From the NCBI GenBank assembly GCA_937916405.1, contig CALFUF010000018.1, positions 1 to 23,920 on the forward strand: 23,920 bases of DNA, in the 5' to 3' direction. Both the position numbers and the translations under genes were made by a program. Under the pieces are notes generated by a model. It was not told the DNA's origin and did not search any database. It worked only from the letters and a program-made list of their open reading frames with translations. The number at the start of each line of letters is the position of its first letter. The first letter of the stretch is position 1. The stretch comes from an uncultured Prevotella sp. GTDB lineage: Bacteria; Bacteroidota; Bacteroidia; Bacteroidales; Bacteroidaceae. Of this stretch, positions 1 to 5,944 are shown piece by piece.

Positions 1-145
1 CAAGAGAGGTGATGCGGTCGGTGCCGAAAGCAGGGATGCGTTTACCTGTTCCGTCAAGTGCCTCAACAATCAAATTGTTTTTTGAACGTGACACGAGTTT
101 GTAGAGTCCCGGTTTGCCCGAGATGGCTAAAATAGTCTGTTTCAT
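1..145 (-). CDS. DUF5606-type protein, N-terminal fragment (cut by window edge)
   Basis: Only the first 48 codons are present, because the gene runs off the left end of the window. The peptide begins MKQTILAISGKPGLYKLVSR and continues with a basic, polar stretch. The ISGKPGLYKLVS pattern is what I know from the start of DUF5606 proteins, a short Bacteroidetes family of unknown function. It starts 27 nt after the coaE stop on the same strand, across an A/T-rich spacer, so it probably ends the nusB-yajC-ybbR-coaE transcript. No function can be given. The family assignment rests on memory of the N-terminal motif. Confidence 0.75.
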   Translation of the reverse strand, partial: MKQTILAISGKPGLYKLVSRSKNNLIVEALDGTGKRIPAFGTDRITSL

Positions 146-172
146 ATTGTTTTTATTGTTTATTGTTTTTTC

Positions 173-736
173 TTATCGATATTTCGATATCTCGAGGATG
201 TGGGTCAACTGCTCGTCAATATCAGACACGCCATCATTGACGATCTCATAGTTAGCTCTTCTGACAACCTCGTCCTGCGGCAGTTGGCGTTCCATCCATT
301 GCAGCACCTTCTCACGAGTGATATGGTCACGCTGCATCACCCTGTCAATACGTACCTCTAAAGGGGCGGTGACGACAATAACTTCATCCACCAGTCGATA
401 GATGCCCGACTCATACATGATAGCACTCTCCATCCATGTCATACCACTCTCCTCGAAATCTTGGAACACGGCAGGATGAACGATGGCGTCAATCTTCTTT
501 GCATGGTCCTCACTCTGTAAGAGAAACTTTGCCATAGCCGCTTTGTTGAGTTGCCCATCTATATAGGTCTCTTCACCTATTAGCGCAGTGAGTTCCTGTT
601 GGATGACAGGTGAGGTGCGGATGAGACGCTTAGCGGCAGCGTCACAGTCATACACCTCAATACCATATTTTGCAGTCAGGCGACGGCAGATATAACTCTT
701 GCCAGACCCGATTCCTCCTGTGATACCTATCTTCAT
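173..736 (-). CDS. coaE: Dephospho-CoA kinase
   Basis: This cytosolic enzyme phosphorylates the 3'-hydroxyl of dephospho-CoA with ATP, the last step of coenzyme A synthesis. The 187-residue length is normal for the family. A Walker A P-loop (GGIGSGKS, residues 7-14) stands at the N terminus, followed by the family's YDCDAAAKRL segment near residues 29-38 and a lid-like region with VIVVTAPLEVRIDRVMQRD near residues 119-137. The start codon overlaps the stop of the upstream ybbR-like gene by 4 nt (ATGA), which suggests translational coupling. The last codons (EISKYR) are encoded by two units of an 8-bp-period motif, GATATYTC on the plus strand at 178-194, that recurs at other gene ends in this window. 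Confidence 0.96.
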   Translation of the reverse strand: MKIGITGGIGSGKSYICRRLTAKYGIEVYDCDAAAKRLIRTSPVIQQELTALIGEETYIDGQLNKAAMAKFLLQSEDHAKKIDAIVHPAVFQDFEESGMTWMESAIMYESGIYRLVDEVIVVTAPLEVRIDRVMQRDHITREKVLQWMERQLPQDEVVRRANYEIVNDGVSDIDEQLTHILEISKYR

Positions 737-1707
737 TCCTCTTCTATCAGGTAGTCTACTGTCTTGGTTTCTAATACCGCTTTGCTAATACCATGCGGAA
801 TCACCTTCAGGTAGATATTACATTTATCAGATGGGTTCTGGCTGATCTCCTCGTAGTCTGCTATTACCGTGAAGTCCTCAGGACGGAGGGTACGGAACAG
901 ACTGACACCGGTGACGAAATGAACCTTAACTTTAGGTGGGAAGGTACGCAGCACTTTTCCTGGTGGCATGTTGATAGCCTTGATGGGGATGCCGTCGATA
1001 CTCTCCTCTGTCAGCACATCCGTAAAGAATCCGATACGTACTTGTTCAGGAACAACCTTGACATCTTTCGGATGCGAGGTCTTGCAAGTCACCATCAGTG
1101 TGTCACGGAAACCTACATAGTTCAAAGCTTCAGTATAGATGGCATTGATACTGTCTAACTTTTCTTTGGAAGAGTAGATGTCCACACTGTCGGGCCAATA
1201 TTGTACGTGGGAGATGAAATAGAGTTGCTCGGGAATGACACGACCTGCCCATCTGACAGGTACACGTTTTCGCTCTCCATTGTTGTAGAAGAACTCTATG
1301 CGGTCAGGTTTCACAGTATTGATGGTTGTTGACATCTCCAACTGCTGGTTGATGAGTCGCTTGACTTCTGACGAAGAGGCGATGCCATATCCATTACCAC
1401 GGTCGAAATTCTTAAAGTTGATGTTGATGTTACGATTTTTGTCATAAAGGTATCTCATCAACAGCCAACCCTTATCCCTGACGACAACTCGTAAGGTGTC
1501 TGTCTCATTGGAGGTGAGAACGACATTCTTAGGAATACCTTTAATCTGCATTGTCACCTTAATCTCCCGCTCATACGTCTCATTGAGGGTAAGAATAAGC
1601 CAGAAGATTCCCGACAGGATGAGGAAGAAGGTGAATATCAGAAACTCCTTGCTCATTCTATTGAACAAGAAACGTCTGATATATAATGATATTCGTCTGG
1701 ACTCCAT
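733..1707 (-). CDS. YbbR-like domain protein (CdaR-like, membrane anchored)
   Basis: This is a 324-residue protein with a short basic N terminus, one hydrophobic segment at about residues 21-42, and then a long extracytoplasmic beta-rich region. Patterns such as REIKVTMQIKGIPKNV and a later VDIYSSKEKLDSINAIYTE match YbbR repeats as I know them. In Firmicutes, YbbR/CdaR proteins regulate the diadenylate cyclase CdaA. In Bacteroidetes the protein usually lies between yajC and coaE, as here, and its role is not established. No cyclase gene is visible in the window, so a c-di-AMP link is only a possibility. It follows yajC after 26 nt and overlaps coaE by 4 nt. Confidence 0.85.
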   Translation of the reverse strand: MESRRISLYIRRFLFNRMSKEFLIFTFFLILSGIFWLILTLNETYEREIKVTMQIKGIPKNVVLTSNETDTLRVVVRDKGWLLMRYLYDKNRNININFKNFDRGNGYGIASSSEVKRLINQQLEMSTTINTVKPDRIEFFYNNGERKRVPVRWAGRVIPEQLYFISHVQYWPDSVDIYSSKEKLDSINAIYTEALNYVGFRDTLMVTCKTSHPKDVKVVPEQVRIGFFTDVLTEESIDGIPIKAINMPPGKVLRTFPPKVKVHFVTGVSLFRTLRPEDFTVIADYEEISQNPSDKCNIYLKVIPHGISKAVLETKTVDYLIEEE

Positions 1708-1733
1708 CGTTTCCCCTGCCAGTCAGCGATGCC

Positions 1734-2057
1734 TTATTTCTGCGTAGGTGTGCTTGCCATGTCTTTGAAAACAGAGCCCTTGTCAACACGAACAATAACT
1801 CCGTCGGCAATCTTCACCTCAATGATGCCGGAAGCAAGGTCAATCTTCTTGACTGTTCCATAGATACCACCACCAGTGACAACAGGTGTACCCTCAGTCA
1901 GCGAGTTCTGGAAGTTCTGAATCTCCTTCTGACGCTTCTGTTGAGGCTTGATCATGAAGAAATACATGATGGCGAAGATAGCCACCATCATAATAATAAA
2001 ACTGGTCATGCTGCCACCGCCCTGTGCGGCTTGTGCAGCGAGAAAAATCTGTGTCAT
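1734..2057 (-). CDS. yajC: Preprotein translocase accessory subunit YajC
   Basis: YajC is a small inner-membrane partner of SecDF in the Sec secretion complex. The 107 residues contain one transmembrane helix (about residues 18-36, ending FMIKPQQKRQKE), which is the diagnostic YajC junction between helix and basic cytosolic tail. A conserved VVTGGGIYGTVKKID segment follows at about residues 59-73. A short Ala/Gly/Gln-rich stretch precedes the helix. It follows nusB by 29 nt and precedes the ybbR-like gene by 26 nt. Its place between nusB and a YbbR-like gene looks typical of Bacteroidales. Confidence 0.95.
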   Translation of the reverse strand: MTQIFLAAQAAQGGGSMTSFIIMMVAIFAIMYFFMIKPQQKRQKEIQNFQNSLTEGTPVVTGGGIYGTVKKIDLASGIIEVKIADGVIVRVDKGSVFKDMASTPTQK

Positions 2058-2086
2058 TGTTTATTAATTATTTTATTGATATTTCG

Positions 2087-3037
2087 TTATTCGGGTGTCT
2101 CATTCCGCTCGTCCATATGCTTCAGCAGTCGTCCTGTATAGATCAAATGACGGGCGATAGCGTCCAGCATACCATTGATGTAACCTCCACTACGTGGGGT
2201 GGAGTAGAATTTGGCAATCTCCACAAACTCATTGATAGTCACACTGACAGGAATACTGGGGAATGTCATCATCTCGGCTATGGCAATCTGCATAATGACA
2301 ATATCCATATAGGCAAGACGGGAGAAGTCCCAGTTACGGGAAGCCTCACTCATGTATCGCTGGTATTCATCCGCATTCATGATGGTGGCACGGAACAACT
2401 TACGGGCATAGTCCTTGTCCTCATCACTACCGTATTCTGGTAACAGCTCCTGCTTGGAGTGGTTTTTCTCCTCAAAACGCTTGATGGTCTTCAATACAAA
2501 GGTGTCCACCACCTCTTTGTCATCATTCCAGTAGAGACTCTGCTCTTCCAACAGCGCATCCAGGTCGTCATTGTCCTGTATGATCGTGCGATAAATCTTA
2601 CGCCACAACTCTCTGTCAGTCTCATAGTTGTCCTCTTCAGACTCCATATAATCATGATATACCTGACTGTCTGTGATCAGATGGTACATCTTCTTCAAGA
2701 ATTCTGGCTCGTCATCCCAATTCAATTTCTTAGTCTCCAAAAACTCGTTCAGCATCTTGTTCTCTTCCAGTTGAATGGCAAAACGGTTATAGGCGAATTT
2801 CTGCGAGGGCATCGCTGTGCCTTCCCGCTTAGCTTTCGACTGTGCCACCTCCAGGTAACGGCGTGACTCTTTGGTGACAGCCACAATAAGGGCTAACAGA
2901 TAATTATAGAGGTCATACGCTTTAGAAAGACTGAAGAGAAGTTCTTTCTCTGCTGCCTCAATGTTTTTATTACCGTTTTGATAGTACGCATAGGTTAACT
3001 GAACTACCTTGATTCTTATAAGCTCACGATTAATCAT
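2087..3037 (-). CDS. nusB: Transcription antitermination factor NusB (long Bacteroidetes form)
   Basis: NusB binds boxA RNA together with NusE (ribosomal protein S10) and supports antitermination of rRNA operons. The 316 residues are more than twice the E. coli length of about 139. The recognisable NusB fold is in the C-terminal third (roughly residues 205-310), with NWDFSRLAYMDIVIMQIAIAE followed by the conserved VTINEFVEIAKFYSTPRSG and a final helix (YINGMLDAIARHL). The N-terminal two thirds are helical and acidic, an extension I associate with Bacteroidetes NusB. The start (MINRELIRIKVVQLTYAYYQ) is well placed about 30 nt after the expected transcription start from the promoter at 3076-3107. 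It is the first gene of the leftward operon. Confidence 0.92.
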   Translation of the reverse strand: MINRELIRIKVVQLTYAYYQNGNKNIEAAEKELLFSLSKAYDLYNYLLALIVAVTKESRRYLEVAQSKAKREGTAMPSQKFAYNRFAIQLEENKMLNEFLETKKLNWDDEPEFLKKMYHLITDSQVYHDYMESEEDNYETDRELWRKIYRTIIQDNDDLDALLEEQSLYWNDDKEVVDTFVLKTIKRFEEKNHSKQELLPEYGSDEDKDYARKLFRATIMNADEYQRYMSEASRNWDFSRLAYMDIVIMQIAIAEMMTFPSIPVSVTINEFVEIAKFYSTPRSGGYINGMLDAIARHLIYTGRLLKHMDERNETPE

Positions 3038-3075
3038 ATTCTATAGAATAGCATGTTTGATACTCTTATCACCTG

Positions 3076-3107
3076 CAAAAATACGAAGAAATCCCCGATT
3101 GTGCAAG
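3076..3107 (-). promoter_or_regulatory. Predicted promoter of the nusB operon
   Basis: On the minus strand the -7 box reads TATTTTTG (3083 down to 3076), an exact match to the Bacteroidetes consensus TAnnTTTG. A CTTG element (3107-3104), three of four matches to the TTTG -33 box, lies 20 nt upstream. Transcription would begin near 3069, giving a leader of about 32 nt before nusB. It is back to back with the rplY promoter. Confidence 0.65.
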
Positions 3108-3122
3108 AAAAAGTAAATAAAA

Positions 3123-3154
3123 TTTGGTTTTTCGCTCACTTATTCGTACCTTTG
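3123..3154 (+). promoter_or_regulatory. Predicted promoter of the rplY-pth operon
   Basis: A TTTG -33 box (3123-3126) and a TACCTTTG -7 box (3147-3154) both match the Bacteroidetes primary sigma consensus exactly, with a 20-nt spacer. Transcription should start near 3161 and give a leader of about 69 nt. That leader contains an A/T-rich inverted repeat (AATTAAG at 3183-3189, CTTAATT at 3203-3209). Confidence 0.75.
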
Positions 3155-3229
3155 CACCCGCTTTTCGCATCGTGTGATGGTGAATTAAGCAAAAATGTAT
3201 AACTTAATTTAGAGTAACACAATTAAATT

Positions 3230-3832
3230 ATGAAAGAAATTAGTGTAAACGGTCAGAAGCGCGCCGAGACAGGTAAGAAAGCCTCTAAGTTGCTTCGCAA
3301 GGAGGGTTTGGTACCCTGTAATCTGTATGGTGAGTCAAAGGATGACAAGAATCTTCCTGAGGCATTCTCTTTCGCTGTTCCAATGGCAGAGATGCGTAAG
3401 GTGATTTACTCTCCTCATGTATATGTAGTAAACATTAATGTTGAAGGTAAGGAGCGCAAGGCTATCATCAAAGAGCTTCAGTTCCACCCCACAACAGATG
3501 CGCTGATTCACGCTGACTTCTACGAGATCAACGAGAAGAAGAACATCACTGTTGGTATTCCTGTGAAATTGACTGGTCACGCTCAGGGTGTACGTGATGG
3601 TGGTAAGCTCCAGTTGCAGATTCGTAAGATCAACGTTACTGCTCCTTATAAGAATATTCCTGAAGTTCTCGAGATCGACGTTACCTCTTTGGAGCTCGGC
3701 AAGAGCATCAAGGTTGGCTCACTGAGCTTCGAGGGTCTGGAGATTGCTACTCCGAAGGAGGTTATCGTATGTTCTGTTAGAACAACACGTGCTTCTCGTT
3801 CGGCTGCATCTACCGATGAGGCTGCAGAGTAA
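3230..3832 (+). CDS. rplY: 50S ribosomal protein L25 (long Ctc/TL5 form)
   Basis: L25 binds 5S rRNA in the large ribosomal subunit. The 200-residue form has the N-terminal 5S-binding beta barrel (MKEISVNGQKRAETGKKASK, then LRKEGLVPCNLYG, then a conserved KELQFHPTTDALIHADFYEI near residues 81-100). A C-terminal beta domain of the TL5/Ctc type follows and ends in a Ser/Ala/Glu-rich tail. E. coli L25 lacks this second domain. There is no Shine-Dalgarno sequence; the A/T-rich region before the ATG is typical of Bacteroidetes translation starts. It is first in an operon and is followed by pth after 9 nt, a pairing common in many bacteria. Confidence 0.96.
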   Translation: MKEISVNGQKRAETGKKASKLLRKEGLVPCNLYGESKDDKNLPEAFSFAVPMAEMRKVIYSPHVYVVNINVEGKERKAIIKELQFHPTTDALIHADFYEINEKKNITVGIPVKLTGHAQGVRDGGKLQLQIRKINVTAPYKNIPEVLEIDVTSLELGKSIKVGSLSFEGLEIATPKEVIVCSVRTTRASRSAASTDEAAE

Positions 3833-3841
3833 TAGAATAGA

Positions 3842-4429
3842 ATGGACAAGTATTTAATTGTTGGTTTGGGAAACGTCGGCGATGAGTACGACATGACCCG
3901 CCACAATACTGGATTTATGGTATTGGACGCTTTCGCAAAGGCGTCCAATATCGTTTTAGAGGATAAGCGCTATGGCTTTGTGGGTGAGACAAGTCTCAAG
4001 GGTCGTAAGGTGTTTCTCCTCAAACCCTCTACCTATATGAACCTCAGCGGTAATGCTGTACGCTACTGGCTCAACAAGGAAAATATCGATCAGAGTCGTC
4101 TGCTGGTCATCAGCGATGATGTGGCGATTCCCTTGGGACAGTTCCGCTTGAAGGCGAATGGTTCTAATGGTGGGCATAACGGTCTGGGGCATATCCAGCA
4201 ACTCATCGGACAGAACTATGCCCGGCTGCGGATGGGTATCGGTAATGATTACCCGCAGGGCATGCAGATTGACTATGTGCTGGGACGTTATAATGAGGAG
4301 GAACTGAAGGTGCTGCAGCCAGCCATCGACTTAGGGGTGGATATCATCAAGAGTTTCGTATTGGCTGGTATTGATGTCACCATGAACCAATATAATAAAT
4401 TAGGTAAGAATGGAGGAAGCAAGAGTTGA
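3842..4429 (+). CDS. pth: Peptidyl-tRNA hydrolase
   Basis: This cytosolic enzyme cleaves peptidyl-tRNAs that drop off the ribosome, recycling tRNA. The 195 residues show the family hallmarks: VGLGNVGDEYDMTRHNTGF at residues 7-25 with the catalytic His21 and substrate-contacting Asn11, the YMNLSG motif with Asn67, the SDDVAIPLG segment around residues 91-99, and GHNGLGHIQQLIG with Asn113. The C terminus overlaps the next gene by 20 nt. Codons 27-37 encode VLDAFAKASNI across a near-perfect DNA hairpin (3921-3950), which is unusual inside a coding sequence. Confidence 0.97.
   Translation: MDKYLIVGLGNVGDEYDMTRHNTGFMVLDAFAKASNIVLEDKRYGFVGETSLKGRKVFLLKPSTYMNLSGNAVRYWLNKENIDQSRLLVISDDVAIPLGQFRLKANGSNGGHNGLGHIQQLIGQNYARLRMGIGNDYPQGMQIDYVLGRYNEEELKVLQPAIDLGVDIIKSFVLAGIDVTMNQYNKLGKNGGSKS
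3921..3950 (+). repeat. Strong inverted repeat inside pth
   Basis: TATTGGACGC (3921-3930) pairs perfectly with GCGTCCAATA (3941-3950). Inside these arms TTT (3931-3933) pairs with AAA (3937-3939), leaving only CGC as the loop and G3940 as a bulge. This makes a 13-bp stem within the coding sequence. No T-run follows on either strand, so it is not a canonical intrinsic terminator. Confidence 0.85.
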
Positions 4430-4829
4430 CAAATGGCTGTGGGCAGCACGTATCTTCAAGACGCGTAGTATCGCTGTCGATGCTATCAAGAACGGTCGTG
4501 TGACGATGAACGGCATGAACGTCAAACCTTCTCGTATGGTGAAGGTGGGTGAGGTCGTCAGTGTCCGCAAACCTCCCGTCACTTATTCCTTTAAGATTCT
4601 GAAGACCATTGAGCAGAGGGTGGGGGCGAAACTCATCCCGGAGATTTATGAGAATGTCACTCCAGCCGACCAGTATGAGTTATTGGAGATGAACCGCATC
4701 AGTGGTTTTGTAGACCGTGCCCGTGGTACAGGTCGTCCTACGAAGAAGGAACGTCGTGCCCTGGATGAGTTCATCGGTCCTTCCTTAGAGGGTTTTGACG
4801 ATTTTGATTTTGACGAGGATGATATTTGA
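4410..4829 (+). CDS. S4-domain RNA-binding protein, Hsp15 (HslR) type
   Basis: The 139 residues begin with an S4 RNA-binding fold (VDKWLWAARIFKTRSIAVDA then IKNGRVTMNGMNVKPSRMVKVGEVVSV, residues 6-53), the arrangement seen in Hsp15/HslR. E. coli Hsp15 binds stalled 50S subunits carrying nascent chains, so a ribosome-rescue role beside peptidyl-tRNA hydrolase would fit; that role is inferred from the homologue and the neighbour. The C terminus carries a conserved GTGRPTKKERRALDEF segment and an acidic Asp/Glu/Phe tail. It overlaps pth by 20 nt and the antiporter gene by 11 nt. Confidence 0.88.
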   Translation: MEEARVDKWLWAARIFKTRSIAVDAIKNGRVTMNGMNVKPSRMVKVGEVVSVRKPPVTYSFKILKTIEQRVGAKLIPEIYENVTPADQYELLEMNRISGFVDRARGTGRPTKKERRALDEFIGPSLEGFDDFDFDEDDI

Positions 4830-5757
4830 TATTCTATTAATCATAGCAGGTGTGGCGATGGTCCTCTATGGAGCCGATCGTCTGACGGAAGGAGCCTCCG
4901 CTTTGGCTCGTCGTATGAATGTGCCAGAGATTATCATTGGTCTGACGATAGTTGCCGCAGGAACCTCTGCACCAGAACTCTTCGTCAGCCTGGTGTCCGC
5001 CTTGAAGGGTACACCCGATATGGCTATCGGTAATGTGGTGGGCTCCAATACCATGAATGCCATGCTGATAGTCGGTTGTGCGGCAATGGTAGCCCCCATG
5101 ACTATCAGCAAGAGTACGGTTCGTAAGGACATTCCCTTTGCAGTTGGTGCCTCTGTATTGTTGCCCCTGTTGGCACTTGATGCCTTCCTTGGACGTATCG
5201 ACGGTATTATCCTGTTGGCAGGTTTTGCTGCCTTTATGTATTATACCTTGTCGCAGGCAAAGGCTGGAAAGGTAGAACAAGTAGAGGCAGCCACAGAAAC
5301 GATGACAGTGAATCCTTGGGTGAGTGCTTTTTTCGTTGTGTTGGGTCTTGCCCTGTTGGTGATTGGCAGTAATATCTTTGTCGATTCCGCTTCCCGTGTC
5401 GCCTATGCTTTGGGCTTGAGTGAAGGAGTGGTAGGCTTGACGATTGTCGCAGGAGGAACCTCCTTACCAGAGCTTGCCACCAGTGTGGTAGCGGCACGTA
5501 AGGGACAGTCCGCCATCGCCATTGGTAATGTCATAGGCTCCAACGTCTTCAATATCCTATTGATATTAGGACTTACCGCCACCATTAGTCCCATGCAGAT
5601 ACAAGGTATTACGATGGTCGACCTCTCAATGATGCTCGGCTCAGTCGTCCTTGTATGGCTATTCTCCCGTACCAAGTACACGGTAGAGCGTTGGGAGGGC
5701 GCTGTCCTCGTCCTTGGCTATCTCATCTATCTCAGTTGGCTGTTGAGTAACGTGTAA
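4819..5757 (+). CDS. Calcium/sodium antiporter, YrbG/CaCA family
   Basis: This is an inner-membrane cation exchanger of the Ca2+/cation antiporter superfamily. The two alpha repeats that form the ion path are plain: GLTIVAAGTSAPELFVS near residues 42-58 and GLTIVAGGTSLPELATS in the second half, each followed by a GNVVGSN or GNVIGSN motif. About ten hydrophobic segments are visible in 312 residues, the usual size. I chose the ATG at 4819 (MIFDILLIIAG) over an in-frame ATG at 4795, because the upstream eight codons lie wholly inside the S4 gene and the membrane segment begins directly after 4819. The ion specificity is inferred from the family. It is the last gene of this operon. Confidence 0.92.
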   Translation: MIFDILLIIAGVAMVLYGADRLTEGASALARRMNVPEIIIGLTIVAAGTSAPELFVSLVSALKGTPDMAIGNVVGSNTMNAMLIVGCAAMVAPMTISKSTVRKDIPFAVGASVLLPLLALDAFLGRIDGIILLAGFAAFMYYTLSQAKAGKVEQVEAATETMTVNPWVSAFFVVLGLALLVIGSNIFVDSASRVAYALGLSEGVVGLTIVAGGTSLPELATSVVAARKGQSAIAIGNVIGSNVFNILLILGLTATISPMQIQGITMVDLSMMLGSVVLVWLFSRTKYTVERWEGAVLVLGYLIYLSWLLSNV

Positions 5758-5944
5758 GTGTCCACCTGCTTAGGCTGCGAATGTAAAAGGGACCTGACGC
5801 TGTCGCAGCGTCAAGGTCCCTCGCAAACTTGAACTCACGTCCGAGTCTGCCTTTGGCTTGGCAGAACATACGCAAGCATAGTCCTGCATTCGCCTTTCGC
5901 AAACTTCAAACAACCAAAAAAAGAAGTAGTTGCCTGAATCTTTC
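5758..5944. repeat. Intergenic repeat-like element between convergent genes
   Basis: This 187-bp gap between the antiporter and glnN carries several nested repeats: the hairpin at 5789-5820, a second hairpin (TCTGCC at 5846-5851 with GGCAGA at 5860-5865), a 10-bp direct repeat TCGCAAACTT at 5821-5830 and 5897-5906, and a 7-bp inverted pair GCGAATG (5777-5783) with CATTCGC (5887-5893) that brackets the whole. I see no convincing gene. The density of repeats, and a vague recollection of similar stretches between Prevotella genes, suggest a dispersed intergenic element; this cannot be tested from one copy. Confidence 0.45.
5785..5820 (-). terminator. Predicted intrinsic terminator of the gltBD-dap-glnN operon
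   Basis: A hairpin with arms GGGACC+TGACGCTG (5789-5802) and CAGCGTCAAGGTCCC (5806-5820) has 14 base pairs, one bulged A and a 3-nt loop. Read on the minus strand it is followed by TTTT (5788-5785), which suits termination of leftward transcription after glnN. On the plus strand there is no T-run, though the stem could still pause transcription coming from the antiporter gene. Confidence 0.65.

Noticed and set aside
793..1158. 121-codon plus-strand frame opposite the ybbR-like gene
   Set aside because: It is antisense to a convincing gene, has no promoter or family signal, and its composition follows the opposite strand's codons.
4795..4818. Upstream ATG at 4795 as the antiporter start
   Set aside because: The added residues lie within the S4 gene tail, and the ATG at 4819 directly precedes the first membrane helix.
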